A DNA stretch of 64,000 bases. Origin: SpSt-333 sp964371615 (GTDB lineage: Bacteria; Bacteroidota; Ignavibacteria; UBA10030; UBA8401). The position numbers were made by a program, and so were the translations under genes. Where the stretch lies: positions 93,749-157,748 of the forward strand of contig CAYJMS010000006.1 of assembly GCA_964371615.1 (NCBI GenBank), read 5' to 3'. The notes below the pieces were generated by a model. It was given only the letters and a program-made list of their open reading frames with translations. It was not told the origin of the DNA and searched no databases. Positions 27,646-36,071 of the stretch are shown here, one piece after another; the first letter of the stretch is position 1; every line of letters begins with the position of its first letter.

Positions 27646-28776
27646 ATGCTTCTGTACTGGCTATTGGGATTGTCGCTCATTGCTTTGTTCGTCGAAGCAT
27701 ATCTGTTGCGGAGGGCGGTCCGGTCAATACCGATTCGCATCCACGTCAACGGTACGCGCGGAAAATCGACCGTGACGCGATACATCGCCGCCGGTCTTCG
27801 CGCCGGCGGATACTCCGTCGCGGAAAAAATCACCGGTATTGTCCCGACGTATTTTTCTCCCGCCCGTCAGTCCCGAATCCTTCGTCGCCGCGGCATTCCC
27901 CGCGTGCAGGAACAAGTCTCGATCGTCCGGCGGGCCGCAGCCGACCGGGCTCAGGCGTTGGTCATTGAATGCATGTCCTTACAGCCGGAATACCAGCGTA
28001 TGGAATCCAGGATTATCTCTCCGACCGTCAGTGTTATCACCAATGTTAAAAACGATCACCGCGAAGTAATGGGAAATTCCATTTATGAGCGAATTGCTGC
28101 GCTTTCCGAAAGTGTCCAGCCGGGTGCAACGGTACTGACGGCGGAACGAAATGCTTTTCAGGAACTTCGGGAACGGATCACCGACAAACAGGGAGTGTTG
28201 ATCGCTGCCGATATTCTTGATCGTGCGGTTCCCGCAACGGCGCACAAAGCGAATGTCGAAATTGCCGTGACGGCATGTTCTTTGATCGGGATCGATCGTG
28301 CGGTGGCAACGGATGGAATCATGCAATTCATCGCGGAAGAACGCAGCGAATTATCGCGAGGGATTGTGATGAAGAAGGAATTTGTCTTTTTCAACGGCTT
28401 TGCGGTGAACGATGTCGAATCGACGCAGGAGCGTTTGCTCTCCCTCCGGGAGGAATTTCCCGATCATCATACCGTCATCATTTTCAACACACGGAAAGAC
28501 CGGCCGGTGCGGACGGCGGATTTTGTTGAATGGCTGGGAACGAATAAAGACATTGACAGAGTAATCGTATCAGGCACGCATGCCGATGCGGCAGTCAGAA
28601 TGCTTCGAAAAAAATCTCTTCCGTTCGCCGTATCACCGTGGGATACGCAATTCTTTAATTCCGTATCAACAAATCTCGCCCCGAAGCTGCCGCAACGGTC
28701 ATTGATTATCGGTATTGGAAATATCGCCGGCGACGGATTTCGCTGGATCGCAGTACTGAAGGGACTGGAGCAATGA
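27646..28776 (+). CDS. pgsB: Poly-gamma-glutamate synthase subunit PgsB/CapB
   Basis: 376 aa from the ATG at 27646 (a GTG directly before it is the alternative). An N-terminal membrane segment (LLYWLLGLSLIALFVEAYLL) is followed by HVNGTRGKSTVTRYI, the Mur-ligase-like ATP-binding loop, then ECMSLQPEYQ and ITNVKNDHREVMG. These are the defining features of PgsB/CapB, which adds glutamate through gamma-amide bonds at the inner face of the cytoplasmic membrane using ATP. The length matches the family (about 390). It overlaps pgsC by ATGA, indicating obligate coupling with the other synthase subunit. Confidence 0.95.
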   Translation: MLLYWLLGLSLIALFVEAYLLRRAVRSIPIRIHVNGTRGKSTVTRYIAAGLRAGGYSVAEKITGIVPTYFSPARQSRILRRRGIPRVQEQVSIVRRAAADRAQALVIECMSLQPEYQRMESRIISPTVSVITNVKNDHREVMGNSIYERIAALSESVQPGATVLTAERNAFQELRERITDKQGVLIAADILDRAVPATAHKANVEIAVTACSLIGIDRAVATDGIMQFIAEERSELSRGIVMKKEFVFFNGFAVNDVESTQERLLSLREEFPDHHTVIIFNTRKDRPVRTADFVEWLGTNKDIDRVIVSGTHADAAVRMLRKKSLPFAVSPWDTQFFNSVSTNLAPKLPQRSLIIGIGNIAGDGFRWIAVLKGLEQ

Positions 28777-29201
28777 CGATCGAGATTATATTTTTGGGAT
28801 TGTTGGTCGGATTCATCTACTATGAATTGGCCGGCTATTCGGCCGGAGGCATCATTACACCGGGATATCTGGCAATTTCGGTGTATGATCCGTCGAAGAT
28901 AGTCGTTACCATTGTATTGGGACTGATCGTCTATTGGTTGGTCGATCTGTTGTCACGCCGCACAATTCTTTATGGCCGAAGGAAGTTCCTCCTTGCACTG
29001 TTGATCGGCGTTTGCCTGAAGATCGCCGTCGATCGATGGATTCAGCCGTTGCCGTTCGTGCAATTTGATCTGAGTTCCGTAGGATACATTATCCCCGGAT
29101 TAATCGGCCTTGAAATGACAAAGCAGAAGGTTATGCCGACAATCTCCGGCATCGTTATAGTCAGTGTCATTATTGCGCTGGTCCTGCTTCTGCTCCGATG
29201 A
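28773..29201 (+). CDS. pgsC: Poly-gamma-glutamate synthase membrane subunit PgsC/CapC
   Basis: 142 aa, nearly all hydrophobic, with about four or five spans and the N-terminal YYELAGYSAGGIITPGYLA that is characteristic of PgsC/CapC. It forms the membrane part of the synthase complex with PgsB. It overlaps pgsB upstream and the PgsW-like gene downstream, each by ATGA. Length and motif are as expected for the family. Confidence 0.93.
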   Translation: MTIEIIFLGLLVGFIYYELAGYSAGGIITPGYLAISVYDPSKIVVTIVLGLIVYWLVDLLSRRTILYGRRKFLLALLIGVCLKIAVDRWIQPLPFVQFDLSSVGYIIPGLIGLEMTKQKVMPTISGIVIVSVIIALVLLLLR

Positions 29202-30271
29202 ACAAACGACTCTTCACACTCAGCCTGGTGTTGACGGCACTTGTATCGCTTTCACTGTTGATCGCGGTCCGGCGCTATGCGATTGACACCGAACCGCATC
29301 CCGCATCGGCAGCAATGGTGCGCGCCGTGGAACGAACGCAGAAAGCCTTCGACCTGATCCGGAATGAGAAAATACGACGGGGAATCATTGCACCGGATGA
29401 TGATCTGCGCCGTACTTTTCCGCTTCTTGGCATCGAGTATTCCGAAATATTGACGACGCTCGGATCGTACGAAGCAAAACTCGCGTCGTCCAATCACGAA
29501 TTCTCCGCACTCGTCGTACGAATACTCTCTGACCATGGATTCGATTCTACGAAAAGAATAGGAGTGACAATGTCCGGATCGTTTCCGGCGATCGGGATTT
29601 CCGTCCTTTGTGCGCTGGAAGAATTGGGGATCGACCCGATCATCATCAGTTCGCTCGGGTCGTCATCCTACGGGGCGAATGATACGGCGATGACGTGGGC
29701 GGATATTGAATTATTGCTGTATGGTGCGGGAATTATTTCGCATCGCTCAGTATTCGTTACTCCCGGTGCAGATTCCGATACGGGCGGCGGGCTGCCGGAG
29801 GGAGGTATAGAAGTGATCCGGTCGGCGGCACAAAGAGCTCAATCGCAGTTATTTATACCCGAATCGTTGCCGTCAGCAATCGCATTCAGAGAATCATTGT
29901 TGGTAACCGCGGGAATTGATATGATGATAAACATCGGCGGCAATCATGCCGTTCTCGGGAATTGCGGCCATGCATCCGCATTTCCGAATGGATATACTGA
30001 TGCGGTGCGATCGTGTTTTGATGATGAGAGAGGTTTGTTGATGCATATTGCAGAACGGGGAATTCCGGTATTTCATTTTCTGGATATTCGGGATCTTGCC
30101 AGAAGGAATGAGATCGAAGAAAATGGAATCGATGCGGAACGTTCTGCTATGATCTACACAAAGACAAAAACGGATACCATCGCGGTCATCGGTTCACTGC
30201 TTCTGATCGGCGTTTTATTGGTGGTGATACGAACGATAAAAATGCGTCTGTATTCGTATTATCGACCATAA
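29198..30271 (+). CDS. Poly-gamma-glutamate system protein, PgsW-like
   Basis: 357 aa with an N-terminal membrane segment (LFTLSLVLTALVSLSLLIAV) and a second one near the C-terminus (IAVIGSLLLIGVLLVVI), leaving a large central domain, probably extracytoplasmic. It contains MSGSFPAIGISVLCALEELG, SSLGSSSYGAN and INIGGNHAVLGNCGHAS. From memory this matches the PgsW family that accompanies CapB/CapC in Fusobacterium, Leptospira and relatives. No PgsA/CapA homologue is visible in the window, so PgsW may take the polymer-transfer role. It is the last gene of the coupled pgs operon; a 250-bp spacer without a gene follows. Confidence 0.82.
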   Translation: MNKRLFTLSLVLTALVSLSLLIAVRRYAIDTEPHPASAAMVRAVERTQKAFDLIRNEKIRRGIIAPDDDLRRTFPLLGIEYSEILTTLGSYEAKLASSNHEFSALVVRILSDHGFDSTKRIGVTMSGSFPAIGISVLCALEELGIDPIIISSLGSSSYGANDTAMTWADIELLLYGAGIISHRSVFVTPGADSDTGGGLPEGGIEVIRSAAQRAQSQLFIPESLPSAIAFRESLLVTAGIDMMINIGGNHAVLGNCGHASAFPNGYTDAVRSCFDDERGLLMHIAERGIPVFHFLDIRDLARRNEIEENGIDAERSAMIYTKTKTDTIAVIGSLLLIGVLLVVIRTIKMRLYSYYRP

Positions 30272-30521
30272 ACACACCATTACTTCCTTTCTTCGCTGCC
30301 TCGGCAATGCTTCTGTAAATCTGTTTTTCCATTGAGTTTAAGTGATTCTCGACAAGAGAGACATTGACGTCTTATTTTAATATTTCTTCTCTCAAACAAT
30401 AAAAATTCCCGTCAATCGCAGCGTTTTTATCCGATTTTCATGGCAGTTTTACGAAACTCCTCGTACATTACTCAACGTTTCACACTTACGATCACCACCT
30501 ACGGATTCCAAGGAGCCCTCC

Positions 30522-31448
30522 ATGAAAGCGAAAGATTTTCTCTCAATACGCGATATCAGCACCAAAGAAATACTGGAAACGTTCACCATCGCCCGAAAGA
30601 TGAAGGCGAACAGGAAAAAATACGCCAAAGTGTTACAAGGAAAAGCACTGGCACTGATCTTCGAAAAACCCTCGCTGCGCACACGCACCTCATTCGACAT
30701 CGGCATTCAACAACTCGGCGGCTATTCGTTGTATCTCTCCCCTGCAGAGATCAGCCTCGGCAAGCGCGAATCGGTGCACGACGTGGCGAAGAATCTCGAA
30801 CGGATGGTGCAGGGAATCATGATCCGCACGTTTGCGCACCAGATCGTGATCGACATGGCGAAACATGCGTCCGTTCCCGTCATCAACGGCCTGACCGACT
30901 ATTCCCATCCGTGTCAGGCGATGGCTGATTTTATGACCATACAGGAAAAGAAAAAGAAACTGAAAGGATTAAAACTCTGCTACGTCGGCGACGGCAACAA
31001 CGTCGCTCATTCGCTGATGTTTGCCGGCGCACGGCTCGGCGTGAACGTGACCATCGCCTGTCCTCCGGGATACGAACCGCACATGACTGCCATCGACGAT
31101 GCGATGCAGGATGCCAAGAAGACCGGCGCTTCGATCGAGATTGTTCATTCACCGATAGAAGGGGCAAGGAACGCCGACGTCATCTATACCGATGTCTGGG
31201 CGTCGATGGGCCAGGAGGCGGAAGCGGCGGAACGACGGAAGATCTTTATGCCGTATCAGGTCAACGCGGCTTTGATGGCCGGCGCAAAGAAAGATGCCCT
31301 GTTCATGCATTGTCTGCCGGCGCACCGCGGCGACGAAGTCACGGACGATGTCATCGATTCAAAAAATTCTGTTGTGTTCGATGAAGCGGAGAATCGACTT
31401 CATGTGCAAAAAGCAATCATGTATCAATTGATGAAGTCAGTGAAGTAA
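30522..31448 (+). CDS. argF: Ornithine carbamoyltransferase
   Basis: 308 aa, start ATG 30522 behind AAGGAG with 6-nt spacing. It has the carbamoyl-phosphate motif SLRTRTSFDIGIQQLGG, the HPCQAMADF motif, the ornithine-site region GDGNNVAHSL and MHCLPAHRG, all typical of ornithine (not aspartate) carbamoyltransferases. The enzyme interconverts ornithine plus carbamoyl phosphate with citrulline. With carbamate kinase directly downstream (TAATG overlap), a catabolic role making carbamoyl phosphate from citrulline (ArcB-like) is as likely as arginine synthesis. No arginine deiminase is in the window. Confidence 0.93.
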   Translation: MKAKDFLSIRDISTKEILETFTIARKMKANRKKYAKVLQGKALALIFEKPSLRTRTSFDIGIQQLGGYSLYLSPAEISLGKRESVHDVAKNLERMVQGIMIRTFAHQIVIDMAKHASVPVINGLTDYSHPCQAMADFMTIQEKKKKLKGLKLCYVGDGNNVAHSLMFAGARLGVNVTIACPPGYEPHMTAIDDAMQDAKKTGASIEIVHSPIEGARNADVIYTDVWASMGQEAEAAERRKIFMPYQVNAALMAGAKKDALFMHCLPAHRGDEVTDDVIDSKNSVVFDEAENRLHVQKAIMYQLMKSVK

Positions 31449-32389
31449 TGCCGAAGACCGCTTTGATAGCGATCGGAGGAAATTCCCTTATCCGCGCCGG
31501 CGAACGGGGGACGATCGACGAACAATTGGCGAACGCTCACGCAACGGCGAAAAGCATCGTCCGGATGGTCGGGCAGGGATGGAGGATCGTCATCACACAC
31601 GGCAACGGCCCGCAAGTCGGCGCTGCGTTGCTGCGTTCCGAGCGGGCGGCAGGGGAAGTCTATACGCATCCGCTGGATGTCTGTGTTGCGACAACGCAGA
31701 GCGAAATCGGATACATTATTCAGCGTGCGATGGAATTCGAACTGCGCGAGATCGGCCTGCTGACACCGGTGATGACCGTGCTGACGCAGGTGAAGGTCGA
31801 TGAGAACGATCCGGCATTCCTGAATCCGTCGAAACCGATCGGACCGTTTTATTCCAAAGCCGAAGCGGACGAGAAGCAACGATCGCTCGGCTGGCATATT
31901 ATTGAAGATGCATCGCGCGGATACCGTCGCGTTGTGCCGTCTCCCGAACCGGTGGAAGTATTCGAGCAGGATATTATCCGGAAAATCCTCGACCTGAACA
32001 TGATCGTCATTGCCGTCGGCGGCGGAGGAATCCCTGTTATAGAGCGGGACAAGTATCTTGTGCTCGGCCGGGAAGCAGTGATCGATAAAGACCGCGCCTC
32101 GGCGCTGCTGGCAACCGGATTAAAAGTCGATCTGTTCGTAATCAGTACGGATGCGGATAAGGTATACGTCGACTTTAAGAAGCCGACACAAAGGGGAATC
32201 GACACTGCCACGGCGGATGAGATGCAGCGGTATTACGATCAGCAACAGTTTCCCGCCGGCAGCATGGGTCCGAAGATACAATCGGCAATCCGGTACCTTC
32301 GCAACGGCGGGAAAAAAGTGATCATTACCTCGTATGAATATCTGATGGACGCATTGAACGGAAAAGCGGGAACGCACATCGTTCCGTAA
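31448..32389 (+). CDS. arcC: Carbamate kinase
   Basis: 313 aa, amino-acid-kinase family. It starts within the stop of the previous gene (TAATG). It has ALIAIGGNSLIRAGERG at the N-terminus, THGNGPQVG near residue 56, VAVGGGGIPV near 196, KDRASALLA and STDADKVYV, all typical of carbamate kinase. It interconverts carbamoyl phosphate plus ADP with ATP, ammonia and CO2. Pairing with the ornithine carbamoyltransferase suggests ATP production from citrulline breakdown, or reversible carbamoyl phosphate supply. Confidence 0.95.
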   Translation: MPKTALIAIGGNSLIRAGERGTIDEQLANAHATAKSIVRMVGQGWRIVITHGNGPQVGAALLRSERAAGEVYTHPLDVCVATTQSEIGYIIQRAMEFELREIGLLTPVMTVLTQVKVDENDPAFLNPSKPIGPFYSKAEADEKQRSLGWHIIEDASRGYRRVVPSPEPVEVFEQDIIRKILDLNMIVIAVGGGGIPVIERDKYLVLGREAVIDKDRASALLATGLKVDLFVISTDADKVYVDFKKPTQRGIDTATADEMQRYYDQQQFPAGSMGPKIQSAIRYLRNGGKKVIITSYEYLMDALNGKAGTHIVP

Positions 32390-32411
32390 CAGAAAAAGGA
32401 AAGTGACGAGC

Positions 32412-33329
32412 ATGAAATTACCCCATGTCATAGAATCGCAGCAGTTTACCGTGCCGCTCTTGATGGAATTGTTCGAACGGACCCGCCGCATGGAAAAGAT
32501 CGTCGAACGGGGCGGCACGCGGGATTACGAAAATAAAATCATGGCGACGCTGTTCTATAAATCGTCTACCCGCACACGCTTTTCGTTCGAATCGGCGATG
32601 TACAGACTCGGCGGTAAAATTCTATCAACTGAGAGCGGAAGGGAATTCTCCTCCGAGATCAAGGGAGAATCGCTGGAGGATACGATCCGGATCATTGCAA
32701 ATTACTCCGATGTGATCGTGCTGCGGCACACTGAAGAGGGAGCGGCAAAACGGGCGTCAATCGTTTCCGCTGTTCCGGTAATCAACGCCGGGGAGGGACA
32801 CGGGGGCCAGCATCCGACACAGGCGCTGCTCGATCTCTATACTATTTATAACGAATGTAAAACTCTGAACGGGCTGTCCGTGGCGTTGATCGGCGCGCTC
32901 GACAACGGACGAACCGCACGGTCGCTGGCCTATCTCCTCAGCAAATTCGAACGGGTGAAGTTTTATTTTATCGCCCCGCCGGAAATGCAGATTAAGCCGG
33001 ATATTCTTGCCTACCTGGATAAGTACCGTATTCACTATGAACTTGCTGCAGATCCGGGTGCGATTATCCCGCAGGTGGATGTAGTGTATCAGACAAGAAT
33101 CGATCGCGACCGGTTACAACAGCGGGACATCGATCTCTCGAAATACAATATCGATACCGCCGTCTTAAAGAAAATGAAATCCAACGCCGTCATCATGCAT
33201 CCGCTTCCACGGTCGGTGGAGATCGACTCTGCCGTCGATTCCGATCCCCGCGCGGTATACTTCCGCCAGGCGCGGAACGGATTGTTCGTCCGGATGGCGC
33301 TCTTAACAATTCTATTCGATCAGGAGTAA
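32412..33329 (+). CDS. pyrB: Aspartate carbamoyltransferase catalytic chain
   Basis: About 305 aa from the ATG at 32412; an in-frame GTG at 32403 is the alternative, since AAGGAAA lies close to it. SSTRTRFSFESAMYRLGG binds carbamoyl phosphate, GEGHGGQHPTQALLDLYTI has the ATCase HPTQ motif, and MHPLPRSVEID is the aspartate-site loop. This points to carbamoyl aspartate synthesis, the first committed pyrimidine step. It is odd to find it between arc-type genes with no other pyrimidine gene and no regulatory PyrI, so a related substrate cannot be ruled out. Confidence 0.87.
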   Translation: MKLPHVIESQQFTVPLLMELFERTRRMEKIVERGGTRDYENKIMATLFYKSSTRTRFSFESAMYRLGGKILSTESGREFSSEIKGESLEDTIRIIANYSDVIVLRHTEEGAAKRASIVSAVPVINAGEGHGGQHPTQALLDLYTIYNECKTLNGLSVALIGALDNGRTARSLAYLLSKFERVKFYFIAPPEMQIKPDILAYLDKYRIHYELAADPGAIIPQVDVVYQTRIDRDRLQQRDIDLSKYNIDTAVLKKMKSNAVIMHPLPRSVEIDSAVDSDPRAVYFRQARNGLFVRMALLTILFDQE

Positions 33330-33432
33330 TTCCATGGCGCTTCTTGTATATTTTTTGAATATGACGTAATACGCATGATTGTCGCGTGTCAACGAATACG
33401 TTTTTATTCAATTATTACACAGGAATCGAACC

Positions 33433-34629
33433 ATGAAAACACAAGAGTATATTGCACTCGAAGAAGAATTCGGCGCTCATAATTATCATCCCCTAGACGT
33501 CGTCATCCAAAAAGCAGAGGGAGTGTGGGTGACCGATGTAGAGGGAAACAAATATCTCGACTGTCTCGCCGCCTATTCCGCCGTTAATCAAGGCCATTGT
33601 CATCCCGCCATCAAAAAGGCGTTCATCAGCCAGGCGGATCGCGTTACGTTGACCAGCCGAGCGTTCCGCAACGATCAATTGCCGCTTCTCTATAAAATGC
33701 TGCACGATCTTACCGGATTTGAAATGTCGCTGCCGATGAACTCCGGCGCCGAAGCGGTCGAAACTGCCGTCAAAGCGGCACGCAAATGGGGATATAAAGT
33801 CAAAGAGATTCCCGACGGCAAAGCGGAGATCATTTGCGCTTCGGATAATTTTCACGGACGGACAACAACGATCGTCAGTTTTTCAACCGATGCGCAATAC
33901 AGAGACGGTTTCGGTCCCTTTACACCGGGCTTCCCGATCGTGAAATACGGCGACATTCAGGCATTGAAAGCGGCGATCAATAAAAACACCGCGGCTTTCC
34001 TCGTCGAACCGATACAGGGTGAAGCGGGAATCGTCGTCCCTCCGGAAGGTTACCTGAAAGAAGCGGCGAGACTCTGCAAGGAAAACAATGTCTTGATGAT
34101 TTGCGACGAGATTCAATCGGGACTCGGCCGGAGCGGAAAAATGTTTGCGTTCGAATACGACGGCATCCGTCCCGACATGGTGATCATCGGAAAAGCACTG
34201 AGCGGCGGGTTCTATCCCGTCTCCGCAGTCCTGTCATCCAAAGCAGTGCTCGGTGTGTTCCATCCCGGCGATCACGGCTCTACATTCGGCGGAAATCCGC
34301 TGGCAGCTGCCGTTGCCTGCGCCGCATTGACGGTATTGAAAGATGAAAAACTCGTCGAACGGTCGTTTGAACTCGGCAATTATTTTATGGAGAAACTCCG
34401 TTCGATTAAGAGCAAACACATTTCGGAAGTGCGGGGACGCGGGCTGTGGATCGGATTCGTACTCGACACCAAGGCACGACCGTACTGCGAACGGTTGATG
34501 AAGGAGGGGATTCTCTGTAAGGAAACGCACGAGAATGTCATCCGCTTCGCGCCGCCGCTGGTCATCACCAAAGAGGAGATCGACTGGGCGTTCGAGCGGA
34601 TCGAACGGGTCGTTCTCTCGCTGGATTAA
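33433..34629 (+). CDS. rocD: Ornithine aminotransferase
   Basis: 398 aa from the ATG at 33433, behind AGGA; the longer frame lacks a ribosome-binding site. A fold-type I PLP aminotransferase with YNCLA-like N-terminal features (KYLDCLAAYSAVNQGHCHP), MNSGAEAVETAVKAARKWGY, FHGRTTTIVSFS, ICDEIQSGLGR, and the PLP lysine in IIGKALSGGFYPVSA. These match ornithine-oxo-acid aminotransferase closely. It turns ornithine and 2-oxoglutarate into glutamate semialdehyde and glutamate, linking the carbamoyltransferase upstream with the glutamate pool used by the PGA genes. Confidence 0.92.
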   Translation: MKTQEYIALEEEFGAHNYHPLDVVIQKAEGVWVTDVEGNKYLDCLAAYSAVNQGHCHPAIKKAFISQADRVTLTSRAFRNDQLPLLYKMLHDLTGFEMSLPMNSGAEAVETAVKAARKWGYKVKEIPDGKAEIICASDNFHGRTTTIVSFSTDAQYRDGFGPFTPGFPIVKYGDIQALKAAINKNTAAFLVEPIQGEAGIVVPPEGYLKEAARLCKENNVLMICDEIQSGLGRSGKMFAFEYDGIRPDMVIIGKALSGGFYPVSAVLSSKAVLGVFHPGDHGSTFGGNPLAAAVACAALTVLKDEKLVERSFELGNYFMEKLRSIKSKHISEVRGRGLWIGFVLDTKARPYCERLMKEGILCKETHENVIRFAPPLVITKEEIDWAFERIERVVLSLD

Positions 34630-34666
34630 ATCAAAGAAATTGAAAATTTTATTGAAGGAATTTTAT

Positions 34667-36001
34667 ATGGCAACAGTCAAAGCAATCAACACCATCATTG
34701 TCGGCGCCGCCGGACGTGATTTCCATAATTTCAATATGATCTATCGCGATAATGCGCAATACAACGTAGTGGCATTTACCGCAGCACAAATACCGGACAT
34801 CGCCGGCCGTAAGTATCCTTCGGCTTTAGCGGGAAAACTCTATCCCAAAGGCATTCCGATCGTCGAGGAAAAAGATCTGGAGATGATGATTAAAAAATAT
34901 TCCGTCGAGGAAGTGGTCTTTTCCTACAGCGACGTCACCTACCGGCATGTGATGAGCATCGGTTCGCGTGTGACGGCAGCGGGAGCGCACTTCAAACTTC
35001 TCAGTGCCGGCGGAACGATGATTAAAAGTTCCAAACCGGTCATCTCCGTTTGCGCAGTCCGGACAGGAAGCGGAAAGAGCCAGACCACCCGGCGTGTTTC
35101 CAAGTTGCTTCAGAATATGGGATACAAAGTCGCGGCGATCCGTCATCCCATGCCGTACGGCGATCTGGAAAAGCAAAAAGTGCAGCGTTTTGCCTCTCTC
35201 TCCGATCTGAAAAAGCACAATTGCACTATCGAGGAAATGGAGGAGTACGAACCGCATATCGCTTCCGGTACAATCATCTATGCCGGCGTCGATTACGCCG
35301 CCATTCTTGAGCAGGCGGAGAAAGAAGCCGATATTATTCTGTGGGATGGCGGGAACAACGACCTGCCGTTTTACACGCCGGATCTCCATATCGTCGTCGC
35401 CGATCCGCTCCGTGTCGGGAATGAATTGAATTATTTTCCGAGCGAAGCCAACCTCCGCCTGGCGGATGTGGTGATCATTAACAAGATCGATTCCGCCGCT
35501 CCGGAAGCAATTACGGCGTTACGCGAGAACATACGTTCCGTCAATACGCACGCATTGGTTGTCGACGCGGCATCGCCGATCGCGATTGAGCACAGCGAGC
35601 GGATCACCGGCAAAAAGGTATTGGTAATTGAAGACGGCCCGACGCTGACGCACGGAGAGATGAAGTTCGGCGCCGGAACCGTGGCGGCGGAAAAATTCGG
35701 AGCGGCGGAACTCGTCGATCCCCGTCCGTATGTCACCGGCGAAATTAAAAAGACTTACGAAACGTATCCGAAAATCGGTATTTTGCTGCCGGCGATGGGA
35801 TACAGCGACAAGCAGATCAAAGATCTGGAAGTGACGATCAATAAAGTGCCGTGCGATGCGGTCATAATCGGCACGCCGATAGACCTGAACCGCATCGTGA
35901 AGATCAAGAAACCGGCGTTCCGTGTCACATACGATCTGCAGGAAATCGGCGAGCCGAATCTGCAGACCATCCTGAGCGGTTTCGCGCATAAAATACGGTA
36001 G
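34667..36001 (+). CDS. COG2403-like GTPase, related to cyclic 2,3-diphosphoglycerate synthetase
   Basis: 444 aa; the start is the ATG at 34667 behind GAAGGAA, since the longer frame to 34535 only overlaps rocD. An N-terminal Rossmann-like domain (INTIIVGAAGRDFHNFNMIYRDN) is followed by a P-loop, VCAVRTGSGKSQTTRR (about 120-135), LWDGGNNDLPFYTPDLHIVV and VVIINKIDSA, a GTPase-like NKxD. This is the pattern of COG2403 predicted GTPases related to archaeal cyclic 2,3-diphosphoglycerate synthetase. Family members often sit with carbamate kinase and carbamoyltransferase genes, as here. Its reaction is unknown; a ligase-type activation of a carboxylate is a possibility. Confidence 0.8.
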   Translation: MATVKAINTIIVGAAGRDFHNFNMIYRDNAQYNVVAFTAAQIPDIAGRKYPSALAGKLYPKGIPIVEEKDLEMMIKKYSVEEVVFSYSDVTYRHVMSIGSRVTAAGAHFKLLSAGGTMIKSSKPVISVCAVRTGSGKSQTTRRVSKLLQNMGYKVAAIRHPMPYGDLEKQKVQRFASLSDLKKHNCTIEEMEEYEPHIASGTIIYAGVDYAAILEQAEKEADIILWDGGNNDLPFYTPDLHIVVADPLRVGNELNYFPSEANLRLADVVIINKIDSAAPEAITALRENIRSVNTHALVVDAASPIAIEHSERITGKKVLVIEDGPTLTHGEMKFGAGTVAAEKFGAAELVDPRPYVTGEIKKTYETYPKIGILLPAMGYSDKQIKDLEVTINKVPCDAVIIGTPIDLNRIVKIKKPAFRVTYDLQEIGEPNLQTILSGFAHKIR

Positions 36002-36071
36002 CAGTACAACGCTAGTATTAAATTACACCGCCGGCGCCGTCATGGTGCCGGCAATCATTTTCGAGGCAGAT

